This document shows positions 32,000 to 38,935 of a stretch of DNA of 38,935 nucleotides, piece after piece. The notes under the pieces were generated by a model that searched no databases, was not told the DNA's origin, and saw only the letters and a program-made list of their open reading frames with translations. The position numbers and the translations under genes are program-made. The DNA is from Syntrophomonadaceae bacterium (GTDB taxonomy: Bacteria > Bacillota > Dethiobacteria > DTU022 > UBA8154), in contig PWRN01000049.1 of the NCBI GenBank assembly GCA_003556225.1, positions 1-38,935 on the forward strand, given 5' to 3'. Every line of letters starts with the position of its first letter. The stretch's first letter is position 1.

Positions 32000-32260
32000 C
32001 TACCTGGGACCAACCATTAGTTTAATGGCTGTTCTCTCTTCGCCATCAATTTGAATGTCAATGAATGCCGGGATACATACCAGGTCTACACCGCTCGGAG
32101 CCACGAAACCCCTGGCTATGGCTACAGCTTTAATCGCCTGGTTTAGAGCTCCGGCTCCCACAGCCTGCATTTCCGCCTTTCCTTTTTCTCGAATGACTCC
32201 TGCCAGGGCACCGGCCACAGAATTGGGGTTGGACTTTGCTGAAACTTTTAATACTTCCAC
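32000..32260 (-). CDS. spoVS: Stage V sporulation protein S
   Basis: An 86-residue protein, exactly the length known for SpoVS, with the family start EVLKVSAKSNPNSVAGALAG and the closing PAFIDIQIDGEERTAIKLMV. It acts late in sporulation, affecting coat assembly and septation; it folds as a small nucleic-acid-binding Alba-like domain. The GTG at 32260 is taken as start, 12 bases after AGGAGG; a longer form from 32308 would add 16 non-conserved residues. A SigH-type promoter lies about 60 bases upstream and a terminator directly downstream, so it is a single-gene unit. Confidence 0.93.
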   Translation of the reverse strand: MEVLKVSAKSNPNSVAGALAGVIREKGKAEMQAVGAGALNQAIKAVAIARGFVAPSGVDLVCIPAFIDIQIDGEERTAIKLMVGPR

Positions 32261-32316
32261 TTGATATCCGGACCTCCTTCTAGAGAGAGATGGGTTATAG
32301 GAACGCATATGTATTA

Positions 32317-32343
32317 ATTCTGTAGTTGACGTAAAATTCCTTC
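32317..32343 (-). promoter_or_regulatory. SigH-type promoter of spoVS
   Basis: The minus strand reads GAAGGAATT, 11 bases, then ACAGAAT. Both boxes match the Bacillus SigH consensus (RnAGGAwWW and RnnGAAT) at every position, with an accepted spacing. spoVS is SigH-dependent in Bacillus, so the match is biologically coherent. Predicted start is near 32309. Confidence 0.8.
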
Positions 32344-32406
32344 TTTTTTTAAAATTTTAAAAACGCTGTTTCAACCCCCTTTCCATCATACTTAATCCCA
32401 GGCCGC

Positions 32407-33486
32407 CTAGCGTAAGAGATGTTCGTTGGCCAGGCGAACGCGACGTAAGCCAGCCCTTTTAGCCGCCCGGTAGCAGGCTTCCGCCTCCGTTCTTGACGTC
32501 AGGGGTAAATCTTTCATCTGGAAATGCGGATAAAAGCCCAGCAGGGAATATGGGGTGTCGGGATCGTATTGGGCAATAAATGAAGCGATCTCGTACACTT
32601 CATCTGCTGTAATGTAACCGGGAACCAAAAGTGTGCTGGCCACAGCGAGGGTTCGCTTTTCTTCCCGGCTGAACCGGGCACAGCGTGCGAAATTTTTAAA
32701 AACCTGCCCGTTATCTCCACCTGTAAGGGCAAAATACAGGTGCTTGTTATAGGCCTTGAGATCAAACTTGATCGTTCCCCCGCTTCGACTGGCTAGAGCC
32801 ATGATCTTGGAGAAAAAAACATCGGAGATAAGGCCCGATGTTTCCCAGCAGATTTTTAAGCCCGGATTTTGCGCCAGGGCCTTCCGGGAGGCGTTCAGTG
32901 CATGGGGCACCTGGGGCGCCGGGTCACCGCCGAAAAAACAAATACAGGCGGTATTTGCGTCCACATTTCCGGCCAGCGCTGCTGAGCTCACCCCGGGGTA
33001 GAGCCGACCGGCCAGGCTGCGGTGCTGCCAGTTCTGGCAAAACAGGCAGTTCAACGTGCAGGCCCCGTAGAACACGGCCAGGTTTTTCTTTCCGAAATAC
33101 GGCTCTTCCCGCACCGGGCAGACCCAATCGGCCACACAGTTGGTGGGCAGCGGGTCAAAATAATATTCCAGGACACCCCGGGAAGGCATCCCTGCCAGGT
33201 GAACCAGCTTACCTTCCCTGTTTTCCCTCAGTCCGCAATAACCCTTTTCACCGGGAGCAGGGCGGCAACCGCGGCTGCAAATGAAGCAGCGGGGCGCCCC
33301 TGATGCTTCGGGAACACGTTCCGGCAGCCCACTCTTTCTTCTGGTCCCGGCATGAACCATTTCCAGTTCAGAGAGGGTGAATTCATCTCCCTGGCGTATA
33401 CAGGAGCTACAGTATGATAAAACATCTGCGACCCTGGACCCTGCTCCATCTCCACAACGTACGCAGGGTTTCAAGACGATCACCAA
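32407..33486 (-). CDS. Radical SAM protein, PflA/AmmeMemoRadiSam-like
   Basis: A 359-residue protein with the radical SAM cluster CTLNCLFC (C143, C147, C150), followed by QNW as in pyruvate-formate-lyase-activating-like enzymes. Upstream are two Cys-rich zones, C8/C11/C26/C29 and CFICSRGC with C84 (GYCGLRENREGKL), the latter typical of the AmmeMemoRadiSam-related group. These could hold an auxiliary cluster. Neither Amm nor Memo partner genes are in the window. The TTG at 33486 has no clear ribosome-binding site; a small open frame ends five bases upstream, so translational coupling is possible. The enzyme's substrate is unknown. Confidence 0.86.
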   Translation of the reverse strand: MVIVLKPCVRCGDGAGSRVADVLSYCSSCIRQGDEFTLSELEMVHAGTRRKSGLPERVPEASGAPRCFICSRGCRPAPGEKGYCGLRENREGKLVHLAGMPSRGVLEYYFDPLPTNCVADWVCPVREEPYFGKKNLAVFYGACTLNCLFCQNWQHRSLAGRLYPGVSSAALAGNVDANTACICFFGGDPAPQVPHALNASRKALAQNPGLKICWETSGLISDVFFSKIMALASRSGGTIKFDLKAYNKHLYFALTGGDNGQVFKNFARCARFSREEKRTLAVASTLLVPGYITADEVYEIASFIAQYDPDTPYSLLGFYPHFQMKDLPLTSRTEAEACYRAAKRAGLRRVRLANEHLLR

Positions 33487-33490
33487 CTTT

Positions 33491-33670
33491 TTAGCATATT
33501 CGCTCTACCGCATAGATTCGCCATTTATGAAAGAACTCCTTGTGCTTCCTCACTGGACGGAGGCCCGGTATCGCATTATGCAGTATAATGTTTGACCTAA
33601 TCTTGCCTTTATGCACGCCCTTAAAACCGAACAATTCCGACACTTCCACGGGGACTCCAATCCTTTCCAT
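33491..33670 (-). CDS. Candidate small basic ORF (59 aa) directly upstream of the radical SAM gene
   Basis: An ATG frame of 59 residues (MERIGVPVEVSELFGFKG ... ERIC) whose stop codon lies five bases before the radical SAM start, in another frame. No good ribosome-binding site precedes it, but the radical SAM gene also lacks one, which would be explained if the two were coupled. Sequence composition is basic and unremarkable. Not recognised; could be chance. Confidence 0.28.
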   Translation of the reverse strand: MERIGVPVEVSELFGFKGVHKGKIRSNIILHNAIPGLRPVRKHKEFFHKWRIYAVERIC

Positions 33671-33728
33671 ATTTTCTAGATGAGCCCTTTTGAGAAAAAT
33701 AATCTCCGCCGCCGCAGTGAATTAACCG

Positions 33729-33756
33729 TTTACAAAACAGCGAGAACTGGTATGAT
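33729..33756 (+). promoter_or_regulatory. Promoter for the Asp23-family gene
   Basis: TTTACA and TATGAT are 16 bases apart, with TGG before the -10. The sequence from the -10 onward, GGTATGATATGAATACAGG, reappears almost unchanged at the promoter of the mechanosensitive-channel-like gene. Confidence 0.65.
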
Positions 33757-33864
33757 ATGAATACAGGCCCATAAGATTTGTCTTGCTGACACAAGATGAT
33801 CACTTGCTTTAACGTTGGGCCTGAACGAGAAGAAAATGGAATTCGAAGGAAGGAGTGAGTTAGA

Positions 33865-34326
33865 TTGAACGAGAAGAAAAAAGATAAGGAAAAAGAAGGC
33901 GCCCGGGAGGAAGTAAAGCAAACGATGGAGGAAAAAGTAGAGGACCTCGCCACAACCGAAACCGCCGGCTCCCTCTCATCAGGACTCGGTAATATTCGCA
34001 TCTCAGACAATATTATCGCCAAAATAGCCGGTTTGGCCGCGCTGGAAGTGGATGGTGTCGCCGGCATGAGCAGCGGGATCGCTGAAGCCTTCAGCAGAAA
34101 GAATATTAGCCGGGGGGTAAAAGTCGAAGCAGGAGACCAGGAAGCCATGATCAATCTTTACATGACCATGGATTACGGCGTTTTTATTGCGGAAGTAGCA
34201 AAAGAAGTGCAGCAAAAAGTGAAGAAAGCTGTAGAAAACCTGACCGGACTGAAGGTCACCGCGGTGAATATTTTTGTGCAAGGTGTGCAGCTGCCCGTCT
34301 CGGAATCGGAAGAAAAAAAGAATTAA
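33865..34326 (+). CDS. Asp23/Gls24 family envelope stress protein
   Basis: A 153-residue protein with a long charged N-terminal tail (KKKDKEKEGAREE, about 1-40) and an Asp23 domain (about 42-145): IRISDNIIAKIAGLAALEVDG, GVKVEAGDQEAMINLYM, and VKKAVENLTGLKVTAVNIFV. Asp23 proteins are cytoplasmic, abundant, membrane-proximal and linked to cell-wall stress. TTG start, nine bases after AAGGAG. It is alone in its transcription unit, with a strong promoter upstream. The basic-acidic tail is longer than usual. Confidence 0.87.
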   Translation: MNEKKKDKEKEGAREEVKQTMEEKVEDLATTETAGSLSSGLGNIRISDNIIAKIAGLAALEVDGVAGMSSGIAEAFSRKNISRGVKVEAGDQEAMINLYMTMDYGVFIAEVAKEVQQKVKKAVENLTGLKVTAVNIFVQGVQLPVSESEEKKN

Positions 34327-34372
34327 TCTTTTTTCATCAACAAAACCAGCTTTCTGCAAGAACGTTCATTTG

Positions 34373-34416
34373 GCGCATAACGGGAAGTGTCCATAAATAC
34401 GCTCCCCGTTATGCGC
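34373..34416. repeat. 12-bp inverted repeat downstream of the Asp23 gene
   Basis: GCGCATAACGGG and CCCGTTATGCGC are perfect reverse complements separated by 20 bases. No T-run follows on either strand, so it is not a standard intrinsic terminator. It might still end the Asp23 transcript or be a protein site. Confidence 0.5.
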
Positions 34417-34562
34417 TCTTCCCCTTCCCCATACCATGAACCTGCCCACGATCTCAAAACACATCCACTTCTTCAACACTTATATCTTCGTCAGCCTCAT
34501 TAAACTCTGCATCAACAAAATCCTGCTTAAGCTCACGAAAAACGTCCTTTTTTGAAGTAAAT

Positions 34563-34604
34563 TTGCAAAATACATAGTTTTCCGGTATGATGAATACAGG
34601 AAAA
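34563..34604 (+). promoter_or_regulatory. Promoter with overlapping dyad for the mechanosensitive-channel-like gene
   Basis: TTGCAA (34563-34568) and TATGAT (34586-34591) are 17 bases apart. A dyad at 34578-34604, TTTTCC-GGTAT / GTAT-style arms with GGAAAA and one mismatch, covers the -10, placing it where a repressor would compete with polymerase. The leader to 34735 is about 135 bases. Confidence 0.5.
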
Positions 34605-34734
34605 CTTTTCGGGCATAGAAAGTGCACGCTTCGCACTTGCATGGTACATAATACGATCAAACGGGGTTGGTTTTCTTTGTATTCCAGTTAACCAGGCTGG
34701 AAACAAGAAAAAACAATAAATCTTTTGGAGGTGT

Positions 34735-36231
34735 ATGAAATTGATTGGACAAATTGGAGAAATGTTAACCGTAAGTGTGGTTAATGTCATCGCTGCCGTG
34801 ATCATCCTGGTCGTCGGCTGGATCGTCGCTTTAGTGATCGCCGGCGCGGTGCGCGGCGCGCTGCAGAAGACAAAATTCGGAGAAAAGCTAAAGGAATGGT
34901 CAGGGGAGGAACAAAAAACCGGGACCGAAGACATTGCCAGGTGGGCCTCCAAGCTGGTCTTCTATGTGGTGATGTTCTTTGTGCTGATCGGATTTTTCCA
35001 GTTTCTCGGTCTGCAGCTGATCGCAGAACCCTTGAACGTTTTCTTGATCAGGCTGTTCCAGTACCTACCCATGGTCTTTGGAGCGCTTATCCTGGGGTTT
35101 ATTGCCTGGATCTTGGCTACCGTGCTCCGCATCGTTGTTGCCCGGCTGCTGGTTACAGCAAAAATTGATCAACGTTTGGGAGAGCAAGCAGAAATCGAGG
35201 AAGAAAAAAAGCTGCCCTTAAGCCAAACCATCAGCAAGGCCGTCTTTTGGGTGGTGATCTTGCTCTTTTTGCCTGCCATTTTAACCGCCCTGCAGCTGCA
35301 TGGGCTGCTCCTGCCCGTGCAGAACATGACCGATAGGGTCCTGACTTTTCTGCCAAACATCCTGGCTGCAGCCCTCATTCTCATCCTTGGTTGGTTTTTG
35401 GCCCGCATCTTGAAGCGGATCACCATTGCGATCTTATCATCCCTGGGGGTAGACAATTTAAGCGAACGCCTCGGCGTGGCCCAGGTGATGGGGCGCCAGC
35501 AAATTTCCAGGTTGTTGGGCTTGCTCGTCTATGCCCTGGTCATTATTGTAACCATTATCGCTGCCCTGAACGCCTTAACCCTGGATGCGATCACGCAACC
35601 CGCCAGCAATATGCTAAATATGATCCTGGAAGCCCTGCCGGCTGTTTTCGCTGCCATCCTGGTCCTGGTTATCGCTTACCTGGTGGCCACTGTCGTGAAG
35701 GGCCTCTTAACCAACCTGCTGGAAGCTGCCGGCTTTAACGCCATCCTGGCCCGCCTGGGCATCGGGAGCGAACAACCCGAAGGGAAATGGACACCTGCTG
35801 AAGCGGCCGGGTATATTGCCCTGGTGATTATCATGCTCTTTGCGACCATAGAAGCCGCCGGCCTCCTGGGTTTTGTCCTGCTGTCCGACCTGATCGCCCA
35901 GCTGCTGATTTTCGTTTCCTATGTGCTGCTGGGATTAGCCATCTTCGGAATCGGCCTTTACCTGGCAAACCTGGCCTATAAAGCGATTAAAGTCAGCGAA
36001 ACCCCCCAGGCCCTTTTCCTGGCCCGGGTTGCTCGCTACGCGATCCTTATCCTGGCCGGTGCCATGGCCCTGCAGCGCATGGGCTTAGCTAATGAGATCA
36101 TTTTGCTGGCTTTTGGGCTCATCCTGGCGACCATTGCCGTGTCTTTCATCCTGGCTTTCGGCCTGGGCGGCAGAGATATTGCCGCTCGAGAACTCGATAC
36201 GTGGATCAAGCAGTTGAAAAAAGAAAAATAG
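34735..36231 (+). CDS. Mechanosensitive ion channel-like membrane protein with repeated TM-helix domains
   Basis: A 498-residue membrane protein with roughly ten to twelve hydrophobic segments. Similar units recur (LPNILAAALILILGWFLARI, LPAVFAAILVLVIAYLVATV, LPMVFGALILGFIAWILATV), each followed by LLxxLGxD/xxLxxRLGxx-type helices: the conserved TM-helix repeats of CmpX-like small-conductance channel relatives. The C-terminus has a final helix with FGLGGRDIAARELDTWIK, an MscS pore-like glycine pattern. It probably responds to membrane tension or osmotic change. Start ATG 34735 is three bases after GGAGG; a TTG at 34741 would be better spaced. It shares promoter sequence with the Asp23 gene. 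Confidence 0.82.
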   Translation: MKLIGQIGEMLTVSVVNVIAAVIILVVGWIVALVIAGAVRGALQKTKFGEKLKEWSGEEQKTGTEDIARWASKLVFYVVMFFVLIGFFQFLGLQLIAEPLNVFLIRLFQYLPMVFGALILGFIAWILATVLRIVVARLLVTAKIDQRLGEQAEIEEEKKLPLSQTISKAVFWVVILLFLPAILTALQLHGLLLPVQNMTDRVLTFLPNILAAALILILGWFLARILKRITIAILSSLGVDNLSERLGVAQVMGRQQISRLLGLLVYALVIIVTIIAALNALTLDAITQPASNMLNMILEALPAVFAAILVLVIAYLVATVVKGLLTNLLEAAGFNAILARLGIGSEQPEGKWTPAEAAGYIALVIIMLFATIEAAGLLGFVLLSDLIAQLLIFVSYVLLGLAIFGIGLYLANLAYKAIKVSETPQALFLARVARYAILILAGAMALQRMGLANEIILLAFGLILATIAVSFILAFGLGGRDIAARELDTWIKQLKKEK

Positions 36232-36256
36232 GGCCTGCTCTAAAAACAGCAGCCCT
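36230..36256 (-). terminator. Terminator of the acyl-CoA synthetase gene
   Basis: On the minus strand AGGGCTGCT pairs with AGCAGGCCCT (one bulge) around an 8-base loop, followed by ATTTTTCTTTTTT. It overlaps the 3' end of the channel-like gene on the other strand, an economical convergent arrangement. Confidence 0.65.
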
Positions 36257-36323
36257 AATGATAAGGCATGATCAAATGCTTTGATGATCAGGGAAAACCG
36301 GATCACTTTTCGAAGCATATCCT

Positions 36324-36347
36324 GGAAGGAACTCAGCGGTTCCTTCC
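36324..36347 (+). terminator. Terminator of the channel-like gene
   Basis: GGAAGGAAC pairs with GTTCCTTCC (9 bp) around a 6-base loop, followed by ATTTTCTTTT on the plus strand. Together with the previous hairpin, each convergent transcript has its own terminator. Confidence 0.7.
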
Positions 36348-36375
36348 ATTTTCTTTTCACCTGGGCGTTACAGCA

Positions 36376-38535
36376 TTACTCGGATAAAATCATCCGCACA
36401 TCGGCAGCAGCATAACCGTGTTCATAACAAATCACGGGGTTTAAATCAATTTCCTGGAAAGGATAGTGCTGCATCAGCGCACCTACTTTCACGATCAGAT
36501 CCGTTAAGCTTTCCAGGTCAATCCCCTTCTTGCCGCGTACACCCTGCAGCACAGGGTAACCCCTGATGGATTCGATCATTTCCCCGGCTTCGGCGCGGGT
36601 GAGGGGAGCCAGGCGAAAGACGGTGTCCTGGAATAATTCCACCCAGATCCCGCCGAGGCCGAACATGACCACGGGGCCGGCCTGCGGGTCGCGGAGCCCT
36701 CCCACGATCACTTCCGTGCCTTCCGCAAGCATGGACTGGACGGCAATACCCCGCAGCTCATGGGGCGCGATCCGGGAAAGGGCCCTTTCCCGGATCGCCT
36801 GAAAAGCGGAGCGGACTTCTTCTTCCTTCTGCAGGTTGAGTATGACCCCCCCGGCATCGCTTTTGTGCAGAATCTTTTCCGAGACAACTTTCAGGACGAC
36901 CGGGTAACTTATTTCCGCGGCCAGGCGGACCGCCGCCTCCTCATCAACCGCCAGGGCGGTCCGGGCTCCTTGAATTCCCGCAGATTCCAACAGCCGGATG
37001 CCTTCCGGCTCCTGGACAACGGTCTGCCCGTATGCACGTGTCTGCTGGATTATCTCTTCCACGCCGGGGCTAAAATCCGCAGGCGGTTCGGAAACCCTCG
37101 CCGCCGCTCTTATGCGCAGCCGCGAGGAGCGAGCCAGGTTAACCAGGGCTGTGCCGGCGCGCTCCGGGTTCGGGTAAACCGGGAATTGTCTTGCTTCCCA
37201 CCGGGCAAATTCCTCCCTGCGGGTGATCGGTGCGCCCCAGACAGCCACCACGGCCTTACCCGCTTTTCTACCGACCTCTCGGGCCATCCGGGTGAAAGAC
37301 TCCACCGGGAAAGCAATCGCCCCCTCCTCCAGGGCTGTCGTATAGATACTTAAAACCGCGTCCAGGCCATCGTCTTCCAACAGGGGCTCCAGGACCTGGA
37401 GATATCGCCAGGGCTCTGTCCAGCCCAGGGCCACCATGTCCAGCGGGTTGGTGAGCGGAACAAAGCCGGGGAGGGCACCACTTTGCTGCAGTTTCTCCCG
37501 GGTCTTCTCACCGATAGGTGGAAGCTCAAAGCCTCCCCGGGCCAGGACATCCGTGGCAATGACAGCCGGCCCCGCTGTATGAGTAATCACAGCGGCTCGC
37601 TTTCCCAGCAGGGGGGGGCAGGAAACCATGACTTTGACGGCATCTACCATTTCCTGCAGGCTCTGCACCTGCAGCACCCCTGCCTGATCAAAGATGGCCT
37701 GGTAAATTTTTTCTGAACTGGCCATGCTGCCGGTATGGGAAAGGGCTACCTTTCTCCCGGCCTCCGTATGCCCGGAGCTCAGGGCAACAACCGGTTTTTC
37801 CTGCGCGCACCGGGAAGCCGCCTGGTAAAAGCGCCGCACATCTTCGATTCCTTCCACAAAGAGCAGCACGCCGGAGGTAAGGGGATCCTCCCGAAAATAA
37901 TCCAGCAAGTCGGCAAACTCCGTGTTGGCCCGGTTCCCCAAGCCCACCAGGGTACCCAGGGGCATGCCGGCATCAATGAGTTCATAGGCGATTAACTTCA
38001 GGGAGCCGCCGCTCTGGCTGATCACCGAGATGCTCTTTCCTGCGCTAAAGTAAGCGGAGAGCCCCGGCACAAACGTCGCATTCAGGCGGCTGTGGGAACA
38101 CAAGAAGCCAATGGTATTCGGACCGATAATGCTTACACCGGCTTCATCAGCCATGCTGCGCAGTGCTTCCTCCTGTTGCTTGCCCTCGGCCCCAAGTTCC
38201 TTGTAGCCGCCGCTAAAAACCACGGCGGCACGGCAGCCTTTCTCGATGGCTGCCGCAAAGGAGGTAAGGATCTGGTTTTGCGGGACGGCAAAGAGAAACA
38301 AGTCTACTTCCCCCGGCAGATCTTCAATACGACGGTACACCTTTTTGCCCAGGATTTCAGGTACGTTGCCGGCGTGGACAGGATACACCTCTTCCACCCC
38401 CGAGGAAACAGCGGAGCGCAGCACAAAATGACCCAACTTCTCCGGCCTGCTGGAAGCACCGACCACGGCGAGCGAGCGGGGATAAAACAGGGGCTGAAAC
38501 CTTTCCTTCGGCGGAACGTTTTTCCATGCTGACAT
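36376..38535 (-). CDS. ADP-forming acyl-CoA synthetase (NDP-forming, alpha and beta parts fused)
   Basis: A 719-residue enzyme that converts acyl-CoA, ADP and phosphate to acid, CoA and ATP, or the reverse. The N-terminal CoA-binding domain (about 14-140; SLAVVGASSRPEKLG, IIGPNTIGF) is followed by a ligase region with the phosphorylated His267 in ALSHTGSMASS, and a C-terminal ATP-grasp domain (about 500-719; VVLKVVSEKILHKSDAGGV, MFGLGGIWVELFQD). The alpha-then-beta fused order is normal. No acetyltransferase domain is attached. ATG follows AAAGGAGGG. It would make ATP from acyl-CoA produced by the 2-oxoacid oxidoreductase encoded in this window, though the genes are 14 kb apart. Confidence 0.92.
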   Translation of the reverse strand: MSAWKNVPPKERFQPLFYPRSLAVVGASSRPEKLGHFVLRSAVSSGVEEVYPVHAGNVPEILGKKVYRRIEDLPGEVDLFLFAVPQNQILTSFAAAIEKGCRAAVVFSGGYKELGAEGKQQEEALRSMADEAGVSIIGPNTIGFLCSHSRLNATFVPGLSAYFSAGKSISVISQSGGSLKLIAYELIDAGMPLGTLVGLGNRANTEFADLLDYFREDPLTSGVLLFVEGIEDVRRFYQAASRCAQEKPVVALSSGHTEAGRKVALSHTGSMASSEKIYQAIFDQAGVLQVQSLQEMVDAVKVMVSCPPLLGKRAAVITHTAGPAVIATDVLARGGFELPPIGEKTREKLQQSGALPGFVPLTNPLDMVALGWTEPWRYLQVLEPLLEDDGLDAVLSIYTTALEEGAIAFPVESFTRMAREVGRKAGKAVVAVWGAPITRREEFARWEARQFPVYPNPERAGTALVNLARSSRLRIRAAARVSEPPADFSPGVEEIIQQTRAYGQTVVQEPEGIRLLESAGIQGARTALAVDEEAAVRLAAEISYPVVLKVVSEKILHKSDAGGVILNLQKEEEVRSAFQAIRERALSRIAPHELRGIAVQSMLAEGTEVIVGGLRDPQAGPVVMFGLGGIWVELFQDTVFRLAPLTRAEAGEMIESIRGYPVLQGVRGKKGIDLESLTDLIVKVGALMQHYPFQEIDLNPVICYEHGYAAADVRMILSE

Positions 38536-38553
38536 CTTGTCCCTCCTTTTGCT

Positions 38554-38575
38554 GCTGGTTTGCTGGTTTGCTGAT
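38554..38575. repeat. Short tandem octamer repeat upstream of the acyl-CoA synthetase gene
   Basis: GCTGGTTT occurs twice in tandem and begins a third, degenerate copy (GCTGATTC). It lies just upstream of the AAAGGAGGG ribosome-binding site on the minus strand, so slippage here could change the mRNA leader length. Confidence 0.5.
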
Positions 38576-38651
38576 TCATCGCTACCTTATCATATTTAGC
38601 TTATTCATTCACCTTTCCCACAGTTCACCTGAGAAAGAACAAACTAAACGC

Positions 38652-38830
38652 ATTGGTTCATCACTGGTTGTCTATCCCGCTGCCGGTTTCCCCTGATGGC
38701 TAAAAAAAAAGGGAGCCGGCTGGTGATCATCAACCGGGAACCCACCTCTGCAGATCCTCACGCAGACCTGGTCATCCATGACAGCGCCGGGAGTGTCATG
38801 GATGAAGTCACGCGTCTCGCCCTCTCCTGA
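38652..38830 (+). pseudogene. Remnant of a Sir2-family NAD-dependent deacetylase: 5'-truncated and frameshifted
   Basis: From 38652 one frame reads IGSSLVVYPAAG, the NAD-site motif of sirtuins; after 38687 the frame runs into TGA, but the frame shifted by one base continues with PLMAKKKGSRLVIINREP and ADLVIHDSAGSV to a natural stop at 38828-38830, which is the usual sirtuin C-terminus. Joining the two frames with one base restored gives about 60 continuous sirtuin residues. The catalytic core and zinc-binding Cys pairs that should lie upstream are absent; only 115 bases separate it from the acyl-CoA synthetase gene. The remaining ATG frame (44 residues) cannot be active. A sequencing error could explain the shift but not the missing N-terminus. 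Confidence 0.75.
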
Positions 38831-38842
38831 GAAGAATGGTTG

Positions 38843-38861
38843 CTCCCCCTGCGAGGGGGAG
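38843..38861. terminator. GC-rich hairpin between convergent ends
   Basis: CTCCCCC pairs with GGGGGAG around TGCGA. On the plus strand a T7 run follows ten bases later. It lies between the sirtuin remnant and the last codons of the gene entering from the right edge, and probably ends transcription of one or both. Confidence 0.5.
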
Positions 38862-38863
38862 AA

Positions 38864-38935
38864 TCATCTAATTTTTTTCAGCAACCAGGCCATGTTTTCT
38901 CCCAGCTGATCCATGGTCAAGAGGCCTTCCTCATC
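38864..38935 (-). CDS. C-terminal 23 codons of a gene entering from the right edge
   Basis: The minus strand reads 23 codons ending LGENMAWLLKKIR before TGA, and the frame is open to the window edge. The pattern resembles the end of flavodoxin or NADPH-dependent FMN reductase-like proteins, which often close with a LGxxxAWLxKK helix, but this is too short to name. A GC-rich hairpin follows the stop. Confidence 0.5.
   Translation of the reverse strand, partial: DEEGLLTMDQLGENMAWLLKKIR

Noticed and set aside
34454..34660. Minus-strand open frame of up to 68 residues with an acidic tail
   Set aside because: The C-terminal part looks protein-like, but none of the possible starts has a ribosome-binding site, and the frame runs through the promoter and dyad of the channel-like gene on the other strand.
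1..38935. tRNA or rRNA genes, insertion sequences, prophage genes
   Set aside because: Looking for tRNA T-arm patterns, transposase motifs and phage structural proteins by eye gave nothing. A short tRNA could be missed without a covariance search.

Overview
The window looks like chromosomal DNA of an anaerobic, endospore-forming, low-to-mid GC Firmicute (Clostridia-like). The basis is spoVS behind a textbook SigH-type promoter, an Asp23/Gls24 protein, ferredoxin-linked oxidoreductases, a tungsten/molybdenum-type aldehyde oxidoreductase, many Shine-Dalgarno-led GTG/TTG starts, and several secreted proteins built on the copper-amine-oxidase-N-like surface module common in that group. The genus cannot be fixed from the sequence alone. 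I see no rRNA, tRNA, CRISPR, transposon or phage genes.

Layout. 1-2.3 kb: 5'-terminal part of a CCA-adding enzyme gene and an iron-sulfur protein with a winged-helix-like N-terminus (minus strand). 2.3-4.45 kb: a tightly overlapping plus-strand operon of two DUF1538 membrane proteins and a protein with two PII-like domains in one chain. 4.5-7.4 kb: a small Cys-rich protein, an alpha/beta hydrolase, and a secreted leucine-rich-repeat protein. 7.4-9.6 kb: a 51-residue small protein, a very long inverted-repeat terminator, then pyrE and lysC. 9.7-12 kb: DUF134 regulator plus a beta-decarboxylating dehydrogenase, facing a TagA-type glycosyltransferase. 12-17.3 kb: cell-envelope block (small Cys-rich ORF, LytR-CpsA-Psr protein, CAP-domain protein, amphi-Trp protein, membrane-anchored FAD oxidoreductase).

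17.5-25.1 kb (plus strand): alpha/beta hydrolase, sodium:solute symporter, 2-oxoacid:ferredoxin oxidoreductase (alpha and beta), a polyferredoxin and an aldehyde:ferredoxin oxidoreductase. Together with the ADP-forming acyl-CoA synthetase at 36.4-38.5 kb this gives the parts list of a ferredoxin-based 2-oxoacid fermentation: uptake, oxidation to acyl-CoA, ATP from acyl-CoA, and acid/aldehyde interconversion. 25.1-33.7 kb (minus strand): PPC-domain protein, DUF368 lipid-carrier transporter, DUF1992 protein with two overlapping PAC2 paralogues, a zinc-ribbon-like mini-protein, an amidase, a polysaccharide deacetylase, spoVS and a radical SAM enzyme. 33.7-36.2 kb (plus): Asp23 protein and a mechanosensitive-channel-like protein whose promoters share a sequence element. 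38.6-38.9 kb: a frameshifted, 5'-truncated sirtuin remnant and the last 23 codons of another gene.

The best candidates for something under-described are the DUF1538/DUF1538/tandem-PII operon with CxxC pairs in its first PII domain, the PAC2-PAC2-DUF1992 operon, the small Cys-rich ORF plus terminator-leader ahead of the TagA gene, and the decayed sirtuin beside an acyl-CoA synthetase. All functional statements are inferences from protein sequence patterns; no database search was run.
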